64,000 nucleotides of DNA from Mesorhizobium ciceri biovar biserrulae WSM1271 (GCF_000185905.1 NC_014923.1:3185501-3249500); one strand, 5' to 3'. Positions 28,107 through 36,539 are shown, numbered from the stretch's first letter. Numbers and translations are program-made. Notes: generated by a model not told the origin, from the sequence alone.

Positions 28107-28499
28107 TCAGGCGCTGCGGCGGCTGTCCAGCGCGAAAGCGCCGGCGCCGGCAAACACCAGATAGAGGAAGATGAAGCAGAACGAGATCGCCGAATCGCCG
28201 CCATTGTTGACCGGGAAGAAGTCGCGCGGCATGTGCGCCATGAAATAGGCGATCGCCATTTCGCCGGCCAGAAGGAATGCCACCGGTCGCGTGAACAGGC
28301 CCAGCGCGAGCAGGATGCCGCCGGCGAATTCGAGGATGGCGGCAGTCGTGGTCAGCCCGGAAAGGGCGTGGGGATCGACGCTGACGGGGAAGTTGAACAG
28401 TTTCTGGCTGCCATGCTCGATGAACTGCAGCGCGGTCATGATGCGCAACACGCCGAGCGCCTGCGGCTGGTATCTGGAGAGGCTTTCGAAAAGCTTCAT
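28107..28499 (-). CDS. DoxX-family membrane protein
   Basis: A 130-residue protein with four predicted membrane helices and the DoxX pattern LRIMTALQFIEHGSQKLF near the N terminus and LEFAGGILLALGLFTRP in the middle. DoxX proteins are inner-membrane proteins linked to redox or thiol stress, often without a known reaction. The start at 28499 was chosen because GGAG sits 6 nt upstream; the frame extends 10 codons further but without a ribosome site. Confidence 0.85.
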   Translation of the reverse strand: MKLFESLSRYQPQALGVLRIMTALQFIEHGSQKLFNFPVSVDPHALSGLTTTAAILEFAGGILLALGLFTRPVAFLLAGEMAIAYFMAHMPRDFFPVNNGGDSAISFCFIFLYLVFAGAGAFALDSRRSA

Positions 28500-28696
28500 A
28501 ATGACTCCATTTTCAATCCGTCCGGCCATAGATTATCGCCCAGGAATGGACCATTCACTTCCCATGGCCTGGCGTCAACAATCGGTGATTGAAAATGTCC
28601 CCAGCTTGACCCTTCATATTTTTCCCGCAAAGGTTGCATTTCTATCGTTGTGGTTGTATTAGTGCGGCCACTCTAGAAATGTGGGTTCCCTTTGCC

Positions 28697-29185
28697 ATGA
28701 AAAAAGTCGCCATCAGCCTCTTCGCAATTCTTGCAGGCACCAGCTTTGCCATGGCCGAGGACGCCGGCTGTGAGGCCTTCAAGTGGCCCGTGACGCGGGA
28801 GCAGACCCTGTTTGCCGCGGCACCGGCAACGCCGTCCGGAGCGGCACTGGCGGTTGGTGCGGCTGCGGACCTGGCGCTGGTGCCGGTAGAGAAAGCCGGT
28901 TTTGCGGTAGCGCCCGAACGTGCGCCGGCATCAGACAGTTTCGGGGCCGTCGCCAGCGTGGAGGTGCCATCCGAGGGAGCCATCCAGATAAGTCTGTCGG
29001 GGGAGGCCTGGATCGATGTCATCCAGGATGGCCAGGCCATCAAGTCGGCGGGCTATAGTGGCGTGAAAACATGCCCTGGCATCCGCAAGAGCGTGCGCTT
29101 CAAGCTTGCGCCCGGCCCGGCCACCGTCCAGTTCAGCGGCGCGAAAAAAGCTGAGTTGAAGGTTGCGGTGCTGGCGCCGGAATGA
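28697..29185 (+). CDS. small secreted protein of unknown function
   Basis: A 162-residue protein beginning MKKVAISLFAILAGTSFAMAE, a clear Sec signal peptide with cleavage near AMA-ED. The mature part has two cysteines (Cys about 30 and about 128 of the precursor, contexts DAGCEAF and KTCPGIRKS) and a beta-rich C-terminal half that includes SLSGEAWIDVIQDGQ and SVRFKLAPGPATVQFSG. It resembles a carbohydrate- or ligand-binding beta sandwich, but I do not recognise the family. The frame extends upstream to 28634; the internal ATG was chosen because it starts the signal peptide. It is convergent with the VOC gene. Confidence 0.7.
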   Translation: MKKVAISLFAILAGTSFAMAEDAGCEAFKWPVTREQTLFAAAPATPSGAALAVGAAADLALVPVEKAGFAVAPERAPASDSFGAVASVEVPSEGAIQISLSGEAWIDVIQDGQAIKSAGYSGVKTCPGIRKSVRFKLAPGPATVQFSGAKKAELKVAVLAPE

Positions 29186-29207
29186 GGCGGCGCCAGGCAG
29201 GGGGAGA

Positions 29208-29235
29208 GGCCTTCATCGGTGGTCCGATGAAAGCC
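29208..29235. terminator. hairpin between convergent genes
   Basis: TTCATCGG (29212-29219) and CCGATGAA (29224-29231) form a perfect 8-bp stem with a TGGT loop, extended by GGC/GCC after one mismatch. It lies between two convergent stop codons and could end transcription from both sides, although T-runs are short. Confidence 0.55.
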
Positions 29236-29266
29236 CGCACTTTGTGTCAGCGGTGTTCGATCGCCG

Positions 29267-30043
29267 TCAGCGGACTGGCGCCATCAAGGCGAAGTGCGCG
29301 CCTTGCGGGTCCTGGCACTGCACGATCCAACTGCCGCCGGGGACCTCCATCGGCCCCATCAGGATCTTGCCGCCATTGTCGGTGACCCGTTTGGCCGCCG
29401 CGTCGATGGCCGCAACGTTGAAGTAGAATTGCCAGACCGGGACCGGGATCTGCGCGGGCTTGTTCATGATGCCGCCGCCGGATTCGGGGCCGGCCGTAAA
29501 AGTCTGGTACGTGCCCATCGGGCCCATGTCGAAATCGCCGGCGTCGACCCAGCCGAACTGGTCGGAATAGAAATCGAACGCGGCTTTCCAGTCCGACGTG
29601 TAAAGCTCGTGCCAGCCGATGTGGCCCGGTGTGCTGGCCGGCACGACAGGCTGGTCGGGACCGTTCGGCTGCAGGAACATGAAGGTCGCGCCTTGCGGAT
29701 CGGCGACGACGGCAAAGCGGCCGACGCCCGGAATGTCGTCGGGCTGGCGGTGAACGGTGCCGCCGGCTTTCTCCAGCGATGCAGTTGCGGCATCGACATC
29801 CCTGGTGTGGATATAGCCGAGCCAGGCAGGCGGCATGCCCATCTTGGCGGCATCCTCGGGCAAGGTCATCAGGCCGCCGACGCCACGTTCGCCGACATTC
29901 ATGACGATGTAGCGCGGCATGCCGGGTGCCTTATCGAAGGGCTGCGCCGTCCAGCCGACCACTTGGGTGTAGAACGCCTCGGCGGCGTCGAGATCTGATG
30001 TCATCAATTCGTACCAGAAGAAGGGCATCGGGGTTTTTGGCAT
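29267..30043 (-). CDS. two-domain VOC (glyoxalase/bleomycin-resistance) family protein
   Basis: A 258-residue protein made of two vicinal-oxygen-chelate modules: residues about 4-125 (FFWYELMTSDLDAAEAFY, ending VADPQGATFMFLQPN) and about 135-255 (GWHELYTSDWKAAFDFYSDQ, ending CQDPQGAHFALM). This tandem form is typical of uncharacterised glyoxalase-like enzymes of metal-dependent isomerisation or dioxygenation; a specific reaction cannot be given. The start at 30043 is preferred because GGAG precedes it by 7-8 nt. It diverges from the ChaC-like gene. Confidence 0.85.
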   Translation of the reverse strand: MPKTPMPFFWYELMTSDLDAAEAFYTQVVGWTAQPFDKAPGMPRYIVMNVGERGVGGLMTLPEDAAKMGMPPAWLGYIHTRDVDAATASLEKAGGTVHRQPDDIPGVGRFAVVADPQGATFMFLQPNGPDQPVVPASTPGHIGWHELYTSDWKAAFDFYSDQFGWVDAGDFDMGPMGTYQTFTAGPESGGGIMNKPAQIPVPVWQFYFNVAAIDAAAKRVTDNGGKILMGPMEVPGGSWIVQCQDPQGAHFALMAPVR

Positions 30044-30070
30044 TTTCGGTCTCCTCACCTTTCATGGATC

Positions 30071-30095
30071 GATCGTCGTCCATCATAGGACGATC
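30071..30095. promoter_or_regulatory. inverted repeat between divergent VOC and ChaC-like genes
   Basis: GATCGTC (30071-30077) and GACGATC (30089-30095) are inverted, and a shorter hairpin TCGTCC/GGACGA lies within. It stands in the divergent leader and could be an operator; no matching regulator is adjacent. Confidence 0.3.
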
Positions 30096-30209
30096 CTCAC
30101 GACGGAAATCCGACACCGCCCGGACAACAATGGGTGTGTGTGCCAAGCGTTCCCTGATTGCGCATCCAGCGGTTTTCGATTTCTCTGCGGTGATGAGGGG
30201 TTGTCGTCC

Positions 30210-30947
30210 ATGCGCTTGATGTCGCTCACGCCCGAGCTTGTCGCACTGTGCCATCGGGAAGAGGCCGATCCCGGTCCGGACCCGAGCTGGACAGACATGA
30301 ACGACGAGGACTTTCGAACCCTCGCCTCGCGACTGTCCAATGAAGCCGATGAGGGACCGTTATGGGTGTTCGCCTATGGGTCGCTGATCTGGAAGCCGGA
30401 ATTCGAGTCGGTCGAGCAACAGCTCGCCACCGCCTTCGGCTGGCACCGCTCCTTCTGCCTCGACATGGTGCGCTGGCGCGGCAGCGCCGAGCAGCCTGGG
30501 TTGATGATGGCGCTCGAGCGGGGCGGGCGCTGCAACGGCGTGATCTATCGCTTGCCGGAGGGTGAGAAGCCGGCGCAGATCGAAAAGCTGCTGCGGCGCG
30601 AGATCAGCGACCATGAAAGCATCGAGACGGTTCGCTGGCTGCCGGTGCATACGCCGCAGGGTAAGCTGCGCGCGCTCGGCTTCTGGGTCGGCGTGAAGGG
30701 CAGGGGAACGTCGCTGAACCAGCCGCTGGACAGAGTGGCGAGCGTGCTGGCCAGAGCCTGCGGGCATATCGGATCCGGCGCCGAATATCTCTACAACACG
30801 GTCAGCCATCTCGAAGCATTCGGCATCCGCGACCGCAATCTGTGGCGATTGCAGGAATTGGTGGCGCAGGAGGTCAGGGCCATCCATGGCCGCAAGCTTG
30901 AGCCTGGCCTTTCGCTCGCACTGCAAGCCCGACCGCAGTCGCAATAA
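30210..30947 (+). CDS. ChaC-like gamma-glutamylcyclotransferase
   Basis: A 245-residue cytosolic protein with the defining motif VFAYGSLIWKP and the catalytic-loop region MALERGGRCNGVIYRL, where the Glu is the expected catalytic base. ChaC enzymes cleave glutathione to 5-oxoproline and Cys-Gly. A frame continues upstream to 30138, but the ATG at 30210 has a GAGGGG ribosome-site-like sequence and begins the conserved alignment. It diverges from the VOC gene. Confidence 0.86.
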   Translation: MRLMSLTPELVALCHREEADPGPDPSWTDMNDEDFRTLASRLSNEADEGPLWVFAYGSLIWKPEFESVEQQLATAFGWHRSFCLDMVRWRGSAEQPGLMMALERGGRCNGVIYRLPEGEKPAQIEKLLRREISDHESIETVRWLPVHTPQGKLRALGFWVGVKGRGTSLNQPLDRVASVLARACGHIGSGAEYLYNTVSHLEAFGIRDRNLWRLQELVAQEVRAIHGRKLEPGLSLALQARPQSQ

Positions 30948-30972
30948 TATGAGTAAAAAAATCATGTTATTG
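30942..30972. other. AT-rich stem-loop at the end of the ChaC-like gene
   Basis: CAATAATATGA (30942-30952) can pair with TCATGTTATTG (30962-30972) through 11 positions with one G-T pair, around an A-rich loop. It overlaps the ChaC stop codon and lies upstream of the preT promoter region. It could be a terminator for the opposite strand (T-run in the loop complement) or a regulatory hairpin. Confidence 0.4.
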
Positions 30973-31002
30973 CCGAGCCTTTTCAGTGACTTGCGTCGAA
31001 AA

Positions 31003-31018
31003 TTGACCAATTGATAAA
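31003..31018. promoter_or_regulatory. RutR-type operator in front of preT
   Basis: TTGACCAATTGATAAA matches 12 of 14 defined positions of the E. coli RutR consensus TTGACCAnnTGGTCAA; the left half is perfect. It lies 50 bp before the preT ATG in a very AT-rich leader. Similar 16-mers precede the transaminase gene (45278) and the second TetR/hydrolase pair (47434, 47467), indicating common control of the pyrimidine genes. Confidence 0.65.
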
Positions 31019-31067
31019 AAAATAAAACGTGCTAGCCTTCTCCAAAAGAAAACATGGGGAACTGACG

Positions 31068-32432
31068 ATGCCAGAAGGCCAATTCAGGGAAGGCATTGCG
31101 GGCGGCAGGCTCTCGGCCGACCAGTATGCGGATAATTTTTCCGACCTGCATCCGCCGCTCGATCACCACGAGGCGCTGGTCGAATCCGATCGCTGCTATT
31201 TCTGCTACGACGCGCCGTGCATGAATGCATGCCCGACCTCGATCGACATTCCGCTGTTCATCCGCCAGATCTCGACCGGCAATCCGATCGGTTCGGCCAA
31301 GACCATCTTCGACCAGAACATATTGGGCGGCATGTGCGCCCGCGTCTGCCCGACCGAGACGCTGTGCGAGGAAGTCTGCGTGCGCGAGGTGGCGGAAGGC
31401 AAGCCGGTGCAGATCGGCCGCCTGCAGCGCTACGCCACCGACGTCGCCATGGGCGAGAACAAGCAGTTTTATCCGCGCGCCGAGCCGACCGGCAAGACGG
31501 TCGCCGTGGTCGGCGCCGGGCCGGCCGGCCTTGCCGCCGCGCACCGGCTCGCCCGCCACGGCCATGACGTGACCATCCTGGAGGCGCGCGCGAAGGCCGG
31601 CGGCCTCAACGAATACGGCATCGCCGCCTACAAGAGCGTCGACGATTTCGCCCAGGCCGAAGTCGACTACGTGACCGCGATCGGCGGTATCGACATCCAG
31701 AACGGCAAGGCGCTCGGCCGCGACTATCAGCTGTCGGATCTGATCCGCAATTACGACGCGGTGTTTCTCGGCATGGGCCTTGGCGGTGTCAATGCGCTGC
31801 GTGCCGATGGCGAGGACGCTGACGGCGTCATCAACGCGGTCGAGTTCATTGCCGAGCTGCGCCAGGCCAGCGACCTTTCCGGCCTGCCGGTTGGTCGCCG
31901 CGTCGTCGTCATCGGTGGCGGCATGACGGCCATCGACGCCGCGGTACAGTCGAAGCTGCTCGGCGCCGAGGAGGTGACGATCTGCTACCGGCGCGGCCAG
32001 GAGCACATGAATGCGTCTGAGTTCGAGCAGGATCTGGCCGCTGCCAATGGCGTCAGCATCCGTCACTGGCTGCAGCCGAAGCGGGTGATCGCCGAGAGCG
32101 GCAAGGTCACTGCCGTCGAACTCGAATACACCGCCCTCAACGGCGACAGGCTTGCCGGCACCGGCGAGACGCTGACGCTCGTTGCCGACCAGGTGTTCAA
32201 GGCGATTGGCCAGAGTTTTGTCCCGGCCGCCCTCAACGGCAGCGGTGCATCGATCGACCTCGAAGCCGGCCGCATCAAGGTGGATTCGGAAGGGCGCACG
32301 TCGCTTGCCAAGGTCTGGGCCGGTGGCGACTGCATCTTCGGTGGCGACGACCTGACCGTCTCGGCGGTCGCGCAGGGACGCGACGCTGCGGAGAGCATCA
32401 ATCGGGCACTGACCTCGAACGGGAGGGCATGA
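31068..32432 (+). CDS. preT: NAD-dependent dihydropyrimidine dehydrogenase, PreT subunit
   Basis: A 454-residue flavin/iron-sulfur subunit of the cytosolic PreTA complex, which reduces uracil and thymine to dihydropyrimidines with NADH. The N terminus has two groups of four cysteines (Cys43, 46, 51, 55 and Cys90, 94, 100, 104) for 4Fe-4S centres; the FAD fold GAGPAG is at 149-154 and an NAD fold (VVVIGGGMTAIDAA) follows. The start at 31068 was chosen over an upstream frame at 31029 because the conserved MPEGQFREG begins there after GGGGAA. The gene overlaps preA by 4 bp. A RutR-like operator lies upstream. Confidence 0.93.
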   Translation: MPEGQFREGIAGGRLSADQYADNFSDLHPPLDHHEALVESDRCYFCYDAPCMNACPTSIDIPLFIRQISTGNPIGSAKTIFDQNILGGMCARVCPTETLCEEVCVREVAEGKPVQIGRLQRYATDVAMGENKQFYPRAEPTGKTVAVVGAGPAGLAAAHRLARHGHDVTILEARAKAGGLNEYGIAAYKSVDDFAQAEVDYVTAIGGIDIQNGKALGRDYQLSDLIRNYDAVFLGMGLGGVNALRADGEDADGVINAVEFIAELRQASDLSGLPVGRRVVVIGGGMTAIDAAVQSKLLGAEEVTICYRRGQEHMNASEFEQDLAAANGVSIRHWLQPKRVIAESGKVTAVELEYTALNGDRLAGTGETLTLVADQVFKAIGQSFVPAALNGSGASIDLEAGRIKVDSEGRTSLAKVWAGGDCIFGGDDLTVSAVAQGRDAAESINRALTSNGRA

Positions 32433-33748
32433 GCATGGCGGATATCAGAAACAATTTCGTCGGCATCAAGTCGCCCAATCCGTTCTGGCTGGCCTCGGCG
32501 CCGCCGACCGACAAGGCCTACAACGTCATCCGCGCCTTCAAGGCCGGCTGGGGCGGCGTGGTGTGGAAGACGCTGGGCGAGGAGGGCCCACCGGTGGTCA
32601 ACGTCAACGGTCCGCGCTACGGCGCGATCTGGGGCGCCGACCGCCGCCTGCTCGGCCTCAACAACATCGAACTGATCACCGACCGCGACCTGCAGGTCAA
32701 TTTGCGCGAGATCAAGCAGGTCAAGAAGGACTGGCCCGACCGCGCCATCGTCGTCTCGCTGATGGTGCCCTGCGTCGAGGAAGCCTGGAAGGCGATCCTG
32801 CCGGTGGTCGAGGAGACCGAAGCCGACGGCATCGAGCTCAATTTCGGCTGTCCGCACGGCATGTCGGAACGCGGCATGGGCGCCGCCGTCGGCCAGGTGC
32901 CGGAATATATCGAAATGGTAGTGCGCTGGTGCAAGCAGAACACCCGTATGCCCGTCATCACCAAGCTGACGCCCAACATCACCGATGTGCGCAAGCCCGC
33001 GCGCGCAGCACATGCCGGCGGCACCGACGCGGTGTCGCTGATCAACACCATCAATTCGATCACTGGTGTCGATCTCGACAGCTTCGCGCCGCAGCCGACC
33101 ATCGACGGCAAGGGCTCGCATGGCGGCTATTGCGGGCCGGCGGTAAAGCCGATCGCCATGAACATGGTGGCCGAGATCGCGCGCGATCCGGAAACGCAGG
33201 GCCTGCCGATCTCCGGCATCGGCGGCATCACCACCTGGCGTGACGCGGCCGAATTCATGGCGCTTGGCGCCGGCAATGTGCAGGTCTGCACGGCGGCGAT
33301 GACCTACGGCTTCAAGATCGTGCAGGAGATGATCGCGGGCCTGGAAAACTGGATGGACGAGAAGGGGCACGCCTCGCTCGACGACATCGTCGGCCGCGCC
33401 ACGCCCAATGTCACCGATTGGCAGTATCTCAACCTGAACTACGTCGCCAAGGCGCATATCGACCAGGATGCCTGCATCAAGTGCGGCCGCTGCCACATCG
33501 CCTGCGAGGACACTTCGCACCAGGCGATCACCAGCATGGTCGACGGCGTCAGGCACTTCGAGGTCATCGAGGCCGAGTGTGTCGGCTGCAATCTCTGCGT
33601 CAATGTCTGCCCGGTCGAGAACTGCATTACCATGGAGCCGCTGGCAGCCGGTGTGATGGACCAGCGCACCGGCAGGCCGGTATCGCCGGTCTACGCCAAC
33701 TGGACCACGCACCCGAACAACCCGATGGCCAAGGTGGCTGCGGAGTAG
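32429..33748 (+). CDS. preA: NAD-dependent dihydropyrimidine dehydrogenase, PreA subunit
   Basis: A 439-residue catalytic subunit: an FMN TIM barrel related to dihydroorotate dehydrogenase, with the active-site loop NFGCPHGMSERGMG (catalytic Cys) and NTINSITGVDLD, then a C-terminal double ferredoxin domain with Cys349, 352, 355, 359 and Cys384, 387, 390, 394. The ATGA overlap with preT gives 1:1 coupled translation. A strong terminator follows. Together PreTA start the reductive pyrimidine pathway completed by the genes at 45372-50301. Confidence 0.94.
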   Translation: MSMADIRNNFVGIKSPNPFWLASAPPTDKAYNVIRAFKAGWGGVVWKTLGEEGPPVVNVNGPRYGAIWGADRRLLGLNNIELITDRDLQVNLREIKQVKKDWPDRAIVVSLMVPCVEEAWKAILPVVEETEADGIELNFGCPHGMSERGMGAAVGQVPEYIEMVVRWCKQNTRMPVITKLTPNITDVRKPARAAHAGGTDAVSLINTINSITGVDLDSFAPQPTIDGKGSHGGYCGPAVKPIAMNMVAEIARDPETQGLPISGIGGITTWRDAAEFMALGAGNVQVCTAAMTYGFKIVQEMIAGLENWMDEKGHASLDDIVGRATPNVTDWQYLNLNYVAKAHIDQDACIKCGRCHIACEDTSHQAITSMVDGVRHFEVIEAECVGCNLCVNVCPVENCITMEPLAAGVMDQRTGRPVSPVYANWTTHPNNPMAKVAAE

Positions 33749-33769
33749 GAACTACCCCCAAGAGAAAAT

Positions 33770-33795
33770 CGGCGCTTTCGAGCGCCGTTTTTCAT
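33770..33795 (+). terminator. Rho-independent terminator of preTA
   Basis: CGGCGCT-TTCG-AGCGCCG forms a perfect 7-bp stem capped by a stable TTCG tetraloop and is followed by TTTTTC. It sits 22 bp after the preA stop and is the clearest intrinsic terminator in the window. Confidence 0.92.
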
Positions 33796-33807
33796 TTTCC
33801 TATTGCA

Positions 33808-33836
33808 GATAAGAATTATCCACGATAGTATGTATC
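33808..33836. promoter_or_regulatory. tandem 13-bp palindromes, probable Rrf2 operator
   Basis: GATAAGAATTATC (33808-33820) and GATAGTATGTATC (33824-33836) are two dyads of the form GATA-N5-TATC, centred 16 bp apart, located 22-50 bp before the Rrf2-family ATG. Their position in an otherwise short leader suggests autoregulation of the Rrf2/AhpD/DoxX operon. Confidence 0.55.
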
Positions 33837-33857
33837 CATGAATAAGGAACCTGTTCG

Positions 33858-34361
33858 ATGAAGCTGGGCGAGGGTGTTGAAGCAGCCATCCATTGCGCCG
33901 CCACGCTGGCCAGTGTGGAAGGCAATAGCACCATGCCGGGCGCCGCTCTCGCCGAGGCCTTTGGCCTTTCGCCGAGCTATCTGCTCAAGCATCTCAACAT
34001 GCTGAGCGCGGCGCGCGTCCTGGAATCGGTGCCCGGGCCTGCCGGTGGCTATCGGCTGGCGCGGCCAGCCGAGCGCATCACGCTGCTCGACATCGTGCTG
34101 GCCGTCGAGGGCCGCGAGCCGGCCTTCCGCTGCGGCGAGATCCGCCAGCGCGGTCCGGTGAAGCTCGATGCGTCGGCCTATGTGAAACCCTGCGGCATCA
34201 ACGCCGCGATGCTGAAGGCCGAACGCGCCTATCGCGCCGCGCTCGCCGAGACCAAGCTGTCCGATATCGTGGCCACCTATGCGGCAGAAGGCGATCCCAG
34301 GTCGCTTGCTGCGAGCTGCGCCTTTGTCGAGCGCCACCAGCGGCCGCAGAAATCCAGTTAA
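33858..34361 (+). CDS. Rrf2-family transcriptional regulator
   Basis: A 167-residue winged-helix repressor of the Rrf2 family: GAALAEAFGLSPSYLLKHL is the recognition region (about 29-46) and GPAGGYRLARP the wing. Cysteines are at 13, 92, 112 and 154. The three closely spaced cysteines that hold Fe-S in IscR/NsrR are not present in the usual spacing; Cys92 and Cys112 could instead act as a thiol switch. First gene of a probable operon with an AhpD-like protein and a DoxX protein, both redox-associated. Confidence 0.88.
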   Translation: MKLGEGVEAAIHCAATLASVEGNSTMPGAALAEAFGLSPSYLLKHLNMLSAARVLESVPGPAGGYRLARPAERITLLDIVLAVEGREPAFRCGEIRQRGPVKLDASAYVKPCGINAAMLKAERAYRAALAETKLSDIVATYAAEGDPRSLAASCAFVERHQRPQKSS

Positions 34362-34404
34362 CCCCAAAACCTCAAAACCCAAGCAGACGTGAAAGGACGA
34401 GACG

Positions 34405-34863
34405 ATGAAACAGAGGCTGCAATTTTTCGCCAAGGCGCCGGAGATCATGAAGGCGGTGTCGGCGCTCAACAAGGCGGTGGACGAATGCGGGCTCGAGGTG
34501 AGCCTGCTGCACCTGATCAAGCTCAGGGCTTCGCAGATCAATGGCTGCTCGTTCTGCGTCGAGATGCACAGCCGCGAGGCCAGGCGCGACGGCGAGACCG
34601 AGCAGCGGCTCTATCTGGTTTCAGCCTGGAAGGAATCGCCGCTGTTCTCGGAGCGTGAACGCGCGGCTTTGGCCTGGACCGAAGCCGTCACCCTGATCGC
34701 CAACAACGGCGTGCCGGACCAACTTTATGCACGTACGCTGGAGCATTTCTCAGAAGAGGAGCTGGTCAAGCTGTCCGTTGCGCTCGGCATGATCAACACC
34801 TGGAACCGGCTGTGCATCCCGTTCCAAGCCATACATCCGATGCCGGCGGCCAAGGCCGCCTGA
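34405..34863 (+). CDS. AhpD-like carboxymuconolactone decarboxylase family protein
   Basis: A 152-residue all-helical protein with the AhpD core motif NGCSFCVEMHS: Cys48, Cys51 and His55, the peroxidatic dithiol and proton relay residues. Such proteins reduce peroxides or act as thiol oxidoreductases; the name of the family is misleading for this subgroup. The start follows GGACGAGACG closely. It lies 43 bp after the Rrf2 gene, consistent with Rrf2-controlled oxidative or electrophile stress defence. Confidence 0.9.
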   Translation: MKQRLQFFAKAPEIMKAVSALNKAVDECGLEVSLLHLIKLRASQINGCSFCVEMHSREARRDGETEQRLYLVSAWKESPLFSERERAALAWTEAVTLIANNGVPDQLYARTLEHFSEEELVKLSVALGMINTWNRLCIPFQAIHPMPAAKAA

Positions 34864-34935
34864 TTGTCCAATCATGTTGGGAGCGCCGTGGAGAGCGCGC
34901 TCCCACTGCCTTAAACCTTTAAAGGGGAGAGTTTG

Positions 34936-35313
34936 ATGCCTGCGGATTTGCCTTCGACCTTGTTGTTTCTCGCTCGCTTGCTGCTCGGCGGCGCCTTCGT
35001 TTTCGCCGGCCTGCGCAACATCCAGAACGCGGCCTTCCTGACCCAGCTGATGGCCGCGCGCGGTGTGCCGCAGGCGCGGTTGGCACTGTGGACTGGTATC
35101 GTGCTTCAGGTCGCCGCCGGTGTGCTGGTCATCGCAGGATTGTGGACGGCACTCGCGGCCACGGTGCTGCTGCTGTTCCTCATCGTCGCCACGCCGATGT
35201 TCCACAATTTCTGGGACCATCAGGGTCCGGACCGTGCGTCCCGCATCAATGGCTTCGTCGGGAATGTTGCCCTGAGCGGTGGCTTTCTGACCCTGATCGC
35301 GCAATCCGTTTGA
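34936..35313 (+). CDS. DoxX-family membrane protein
   Basis: A 125-residue four-helix membrane protein: LLFLARLLLGGAFVFAGLRN is the first helix and typical DoxX motif. The start ATG at 34936 has GGGGAGA 5-6 nt upstream; a TTG just before is unlikely. Third gene of the Rrf2 operon. DoxX proteins are repeatedly found with thiol-redox genes and may couple membrane redox carriers to them. Confidence 0.85.
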   Translation: MPADLPSTLLFLARLLLGGAFVFAGLRNIQNAAFLTQLMAARGVPQARLALWTGIVLQVAAGVLVIAGLWTALAATVLLLFLIVATPMFHNFWDHQGPDRASRINGFVGNVALSGGFLTLIAQSV

Positions 35314-35427
35314 CGCACAGTTCCATGCCGACTGCGGCCTCTGGTGCCGACGGCTCGACCATAAAATCGGAACCAATCGAGCCGTTGACGCATTTCACAC
35401 CTGCATGCCCAGCATCCAGGATGAAAT

Positions 35428-36489
35428 ATGAAAATCGCCCATGTCGCGCCGCTTTATGAATCGGTGCCGCCAAGGCTCTATGGCGGCACCGAGCGCATCG
35501 TCTCGTATCTGACCGAAGCGCTGGTCGATCTGGGTCATGAGGTGACGCTGTTTGCCAGTGGCGACAGCCAGACCTCCGCGAAGCTGGTACCCAGCCGGGA
35601 ACGCGCGTTGCGCCTCGATCCGCGTCCGCTCAAATCCGAGATCGCGGCGCATCTTTCGATGCTTGCGCAGGTGAGGGAACGGGCGTCGGAGTTCGACGTC
35701 ATCCACTTCCACCTCAGCCACTTCCTGCATTTTTCCTTCTTTGAGGATATTGCGGAGCGGACGGTGACGACGCCGCATGGCAGGCTGGATTATGTCGACC
35801 TGGCGCCGGCCTATGAAAGGTTCCCGCGCTTTCCCCTGATTTCCATTTCGCACAGCCAGAAGGCGGGCCTTGCCAACGCCAACTGGTTGGCGACGATCCA
35901 TCACGGATTGCCGACTGCTCTCTACGAACCGACGTTCGAGACGGCCGCCGAAGAACCCTACCTTGCCTTCCTCGGCCGGTTCTCACGCGACAAGCGCCCG
36001 GATCGCGCCATCGAGATCGCCTTGCGTTCGGGGCTCAAGCTCAAGCTCGCGGCAAAGATCGGCGACGACGATCGCGCCTATTTCCGTGAGGTGGTCGAGC
36101 CTTTGATCGATGGCGATCGCGTTGTCTATGTCGGTGAGATCGAGGAAAACCAGAAGGCGGAATTTCTCGGCAAGGCGGCAGGCCTGCTGTTCCCGATCGA
36201 CTGGCCGGAGCCGTTCGGCCTTGCCGCTATCGAGGCAATGGCCTGCGGCACACCGGTCATCGGCTGGAGTTGCGGTGCGCTGCCGGAGATCATCGATCAA
36301 GGCGTCACCGGTTTTATCGCTGACACAATGGATAGCGCGGTCGCTGCGGTGCCGGACTTGCTGCAACTCGACAGGCGAAAGGTGAGGGCCGTTTTCGAAA
36401 AGCGGTTCTCCGCCCGAAGAATGGCCGGCGACTATCTGGCCGCCTATGCGGGCCTGATCGGCGTCCCGAGCACGGCGAAGGCGTCTTGA
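35428..36489 (+). CDS. GT4-family glycosyltransferase
   Basis: A 353-residue GT-B fold enzyme: MKIAHVAPLYESVPPRLYGG opens the N-terminal acceptor domain, and the donor domain has EPFGLAAIEAMACGTPV, the E-x7-E nucleotide-sugar motif. Members transfer glucose or other sugars from UDP/GDP donors. The context (glycogen-debranching-type enzyme, then trehalose synthesis genes) points to storage or stress carbohydrate, but acceptor and donor are unknown. Confidence 0.88.
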   Translation: MKIAHVAPLYESVPPRLYGGTERIVSYLTEALVDLGHEVTLFASGDSQTSAKLVPSRERALRLDPRPLKSEIAAHLSMLAQVRERASEFDVIHFHLSHFLHFSFFEDIAERTVTTPHGRLDYVDLAPAYERFPRFPLISISHSQKAGLANANWLATIHHGLPTALYEPTFETAAEEPYLAFLGRFSRDKRPDRAIEIALRSGLKLKLAAKIGDDDRAYFREVVEPLIDGDRVVYVGEIEENQKAEFLGKAAGLLFPIDWPEPFGLAAIEAMACGTPVIGWSCGALPEIIDQGVTGFIADTMDSAVAAVPDLLQLDRRKVRAVFEKRFSARRMAGDYLAAYAGLIGVPSTAKAS

Positions 36490-36539
36490 GCGGCGACGTG
36501 CTCAAGTCACGGCAACGAAACAACAGGGATCTGTGACGA

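Noticed and set aside
33858..34361. NsrR or IscR assignment for the Rrf2 protein
   Set aside because: The three closely spaced cysteines of those Fe-S regulators are missing, so only family level was assigned.
35369..35394. Second EcfG-type promoter before the glycosyltransferase gene
   Set aside because: GGAAC-N17-CATT has the -35 but not the CGTT -10; the match is incomplete, so it was not listed.
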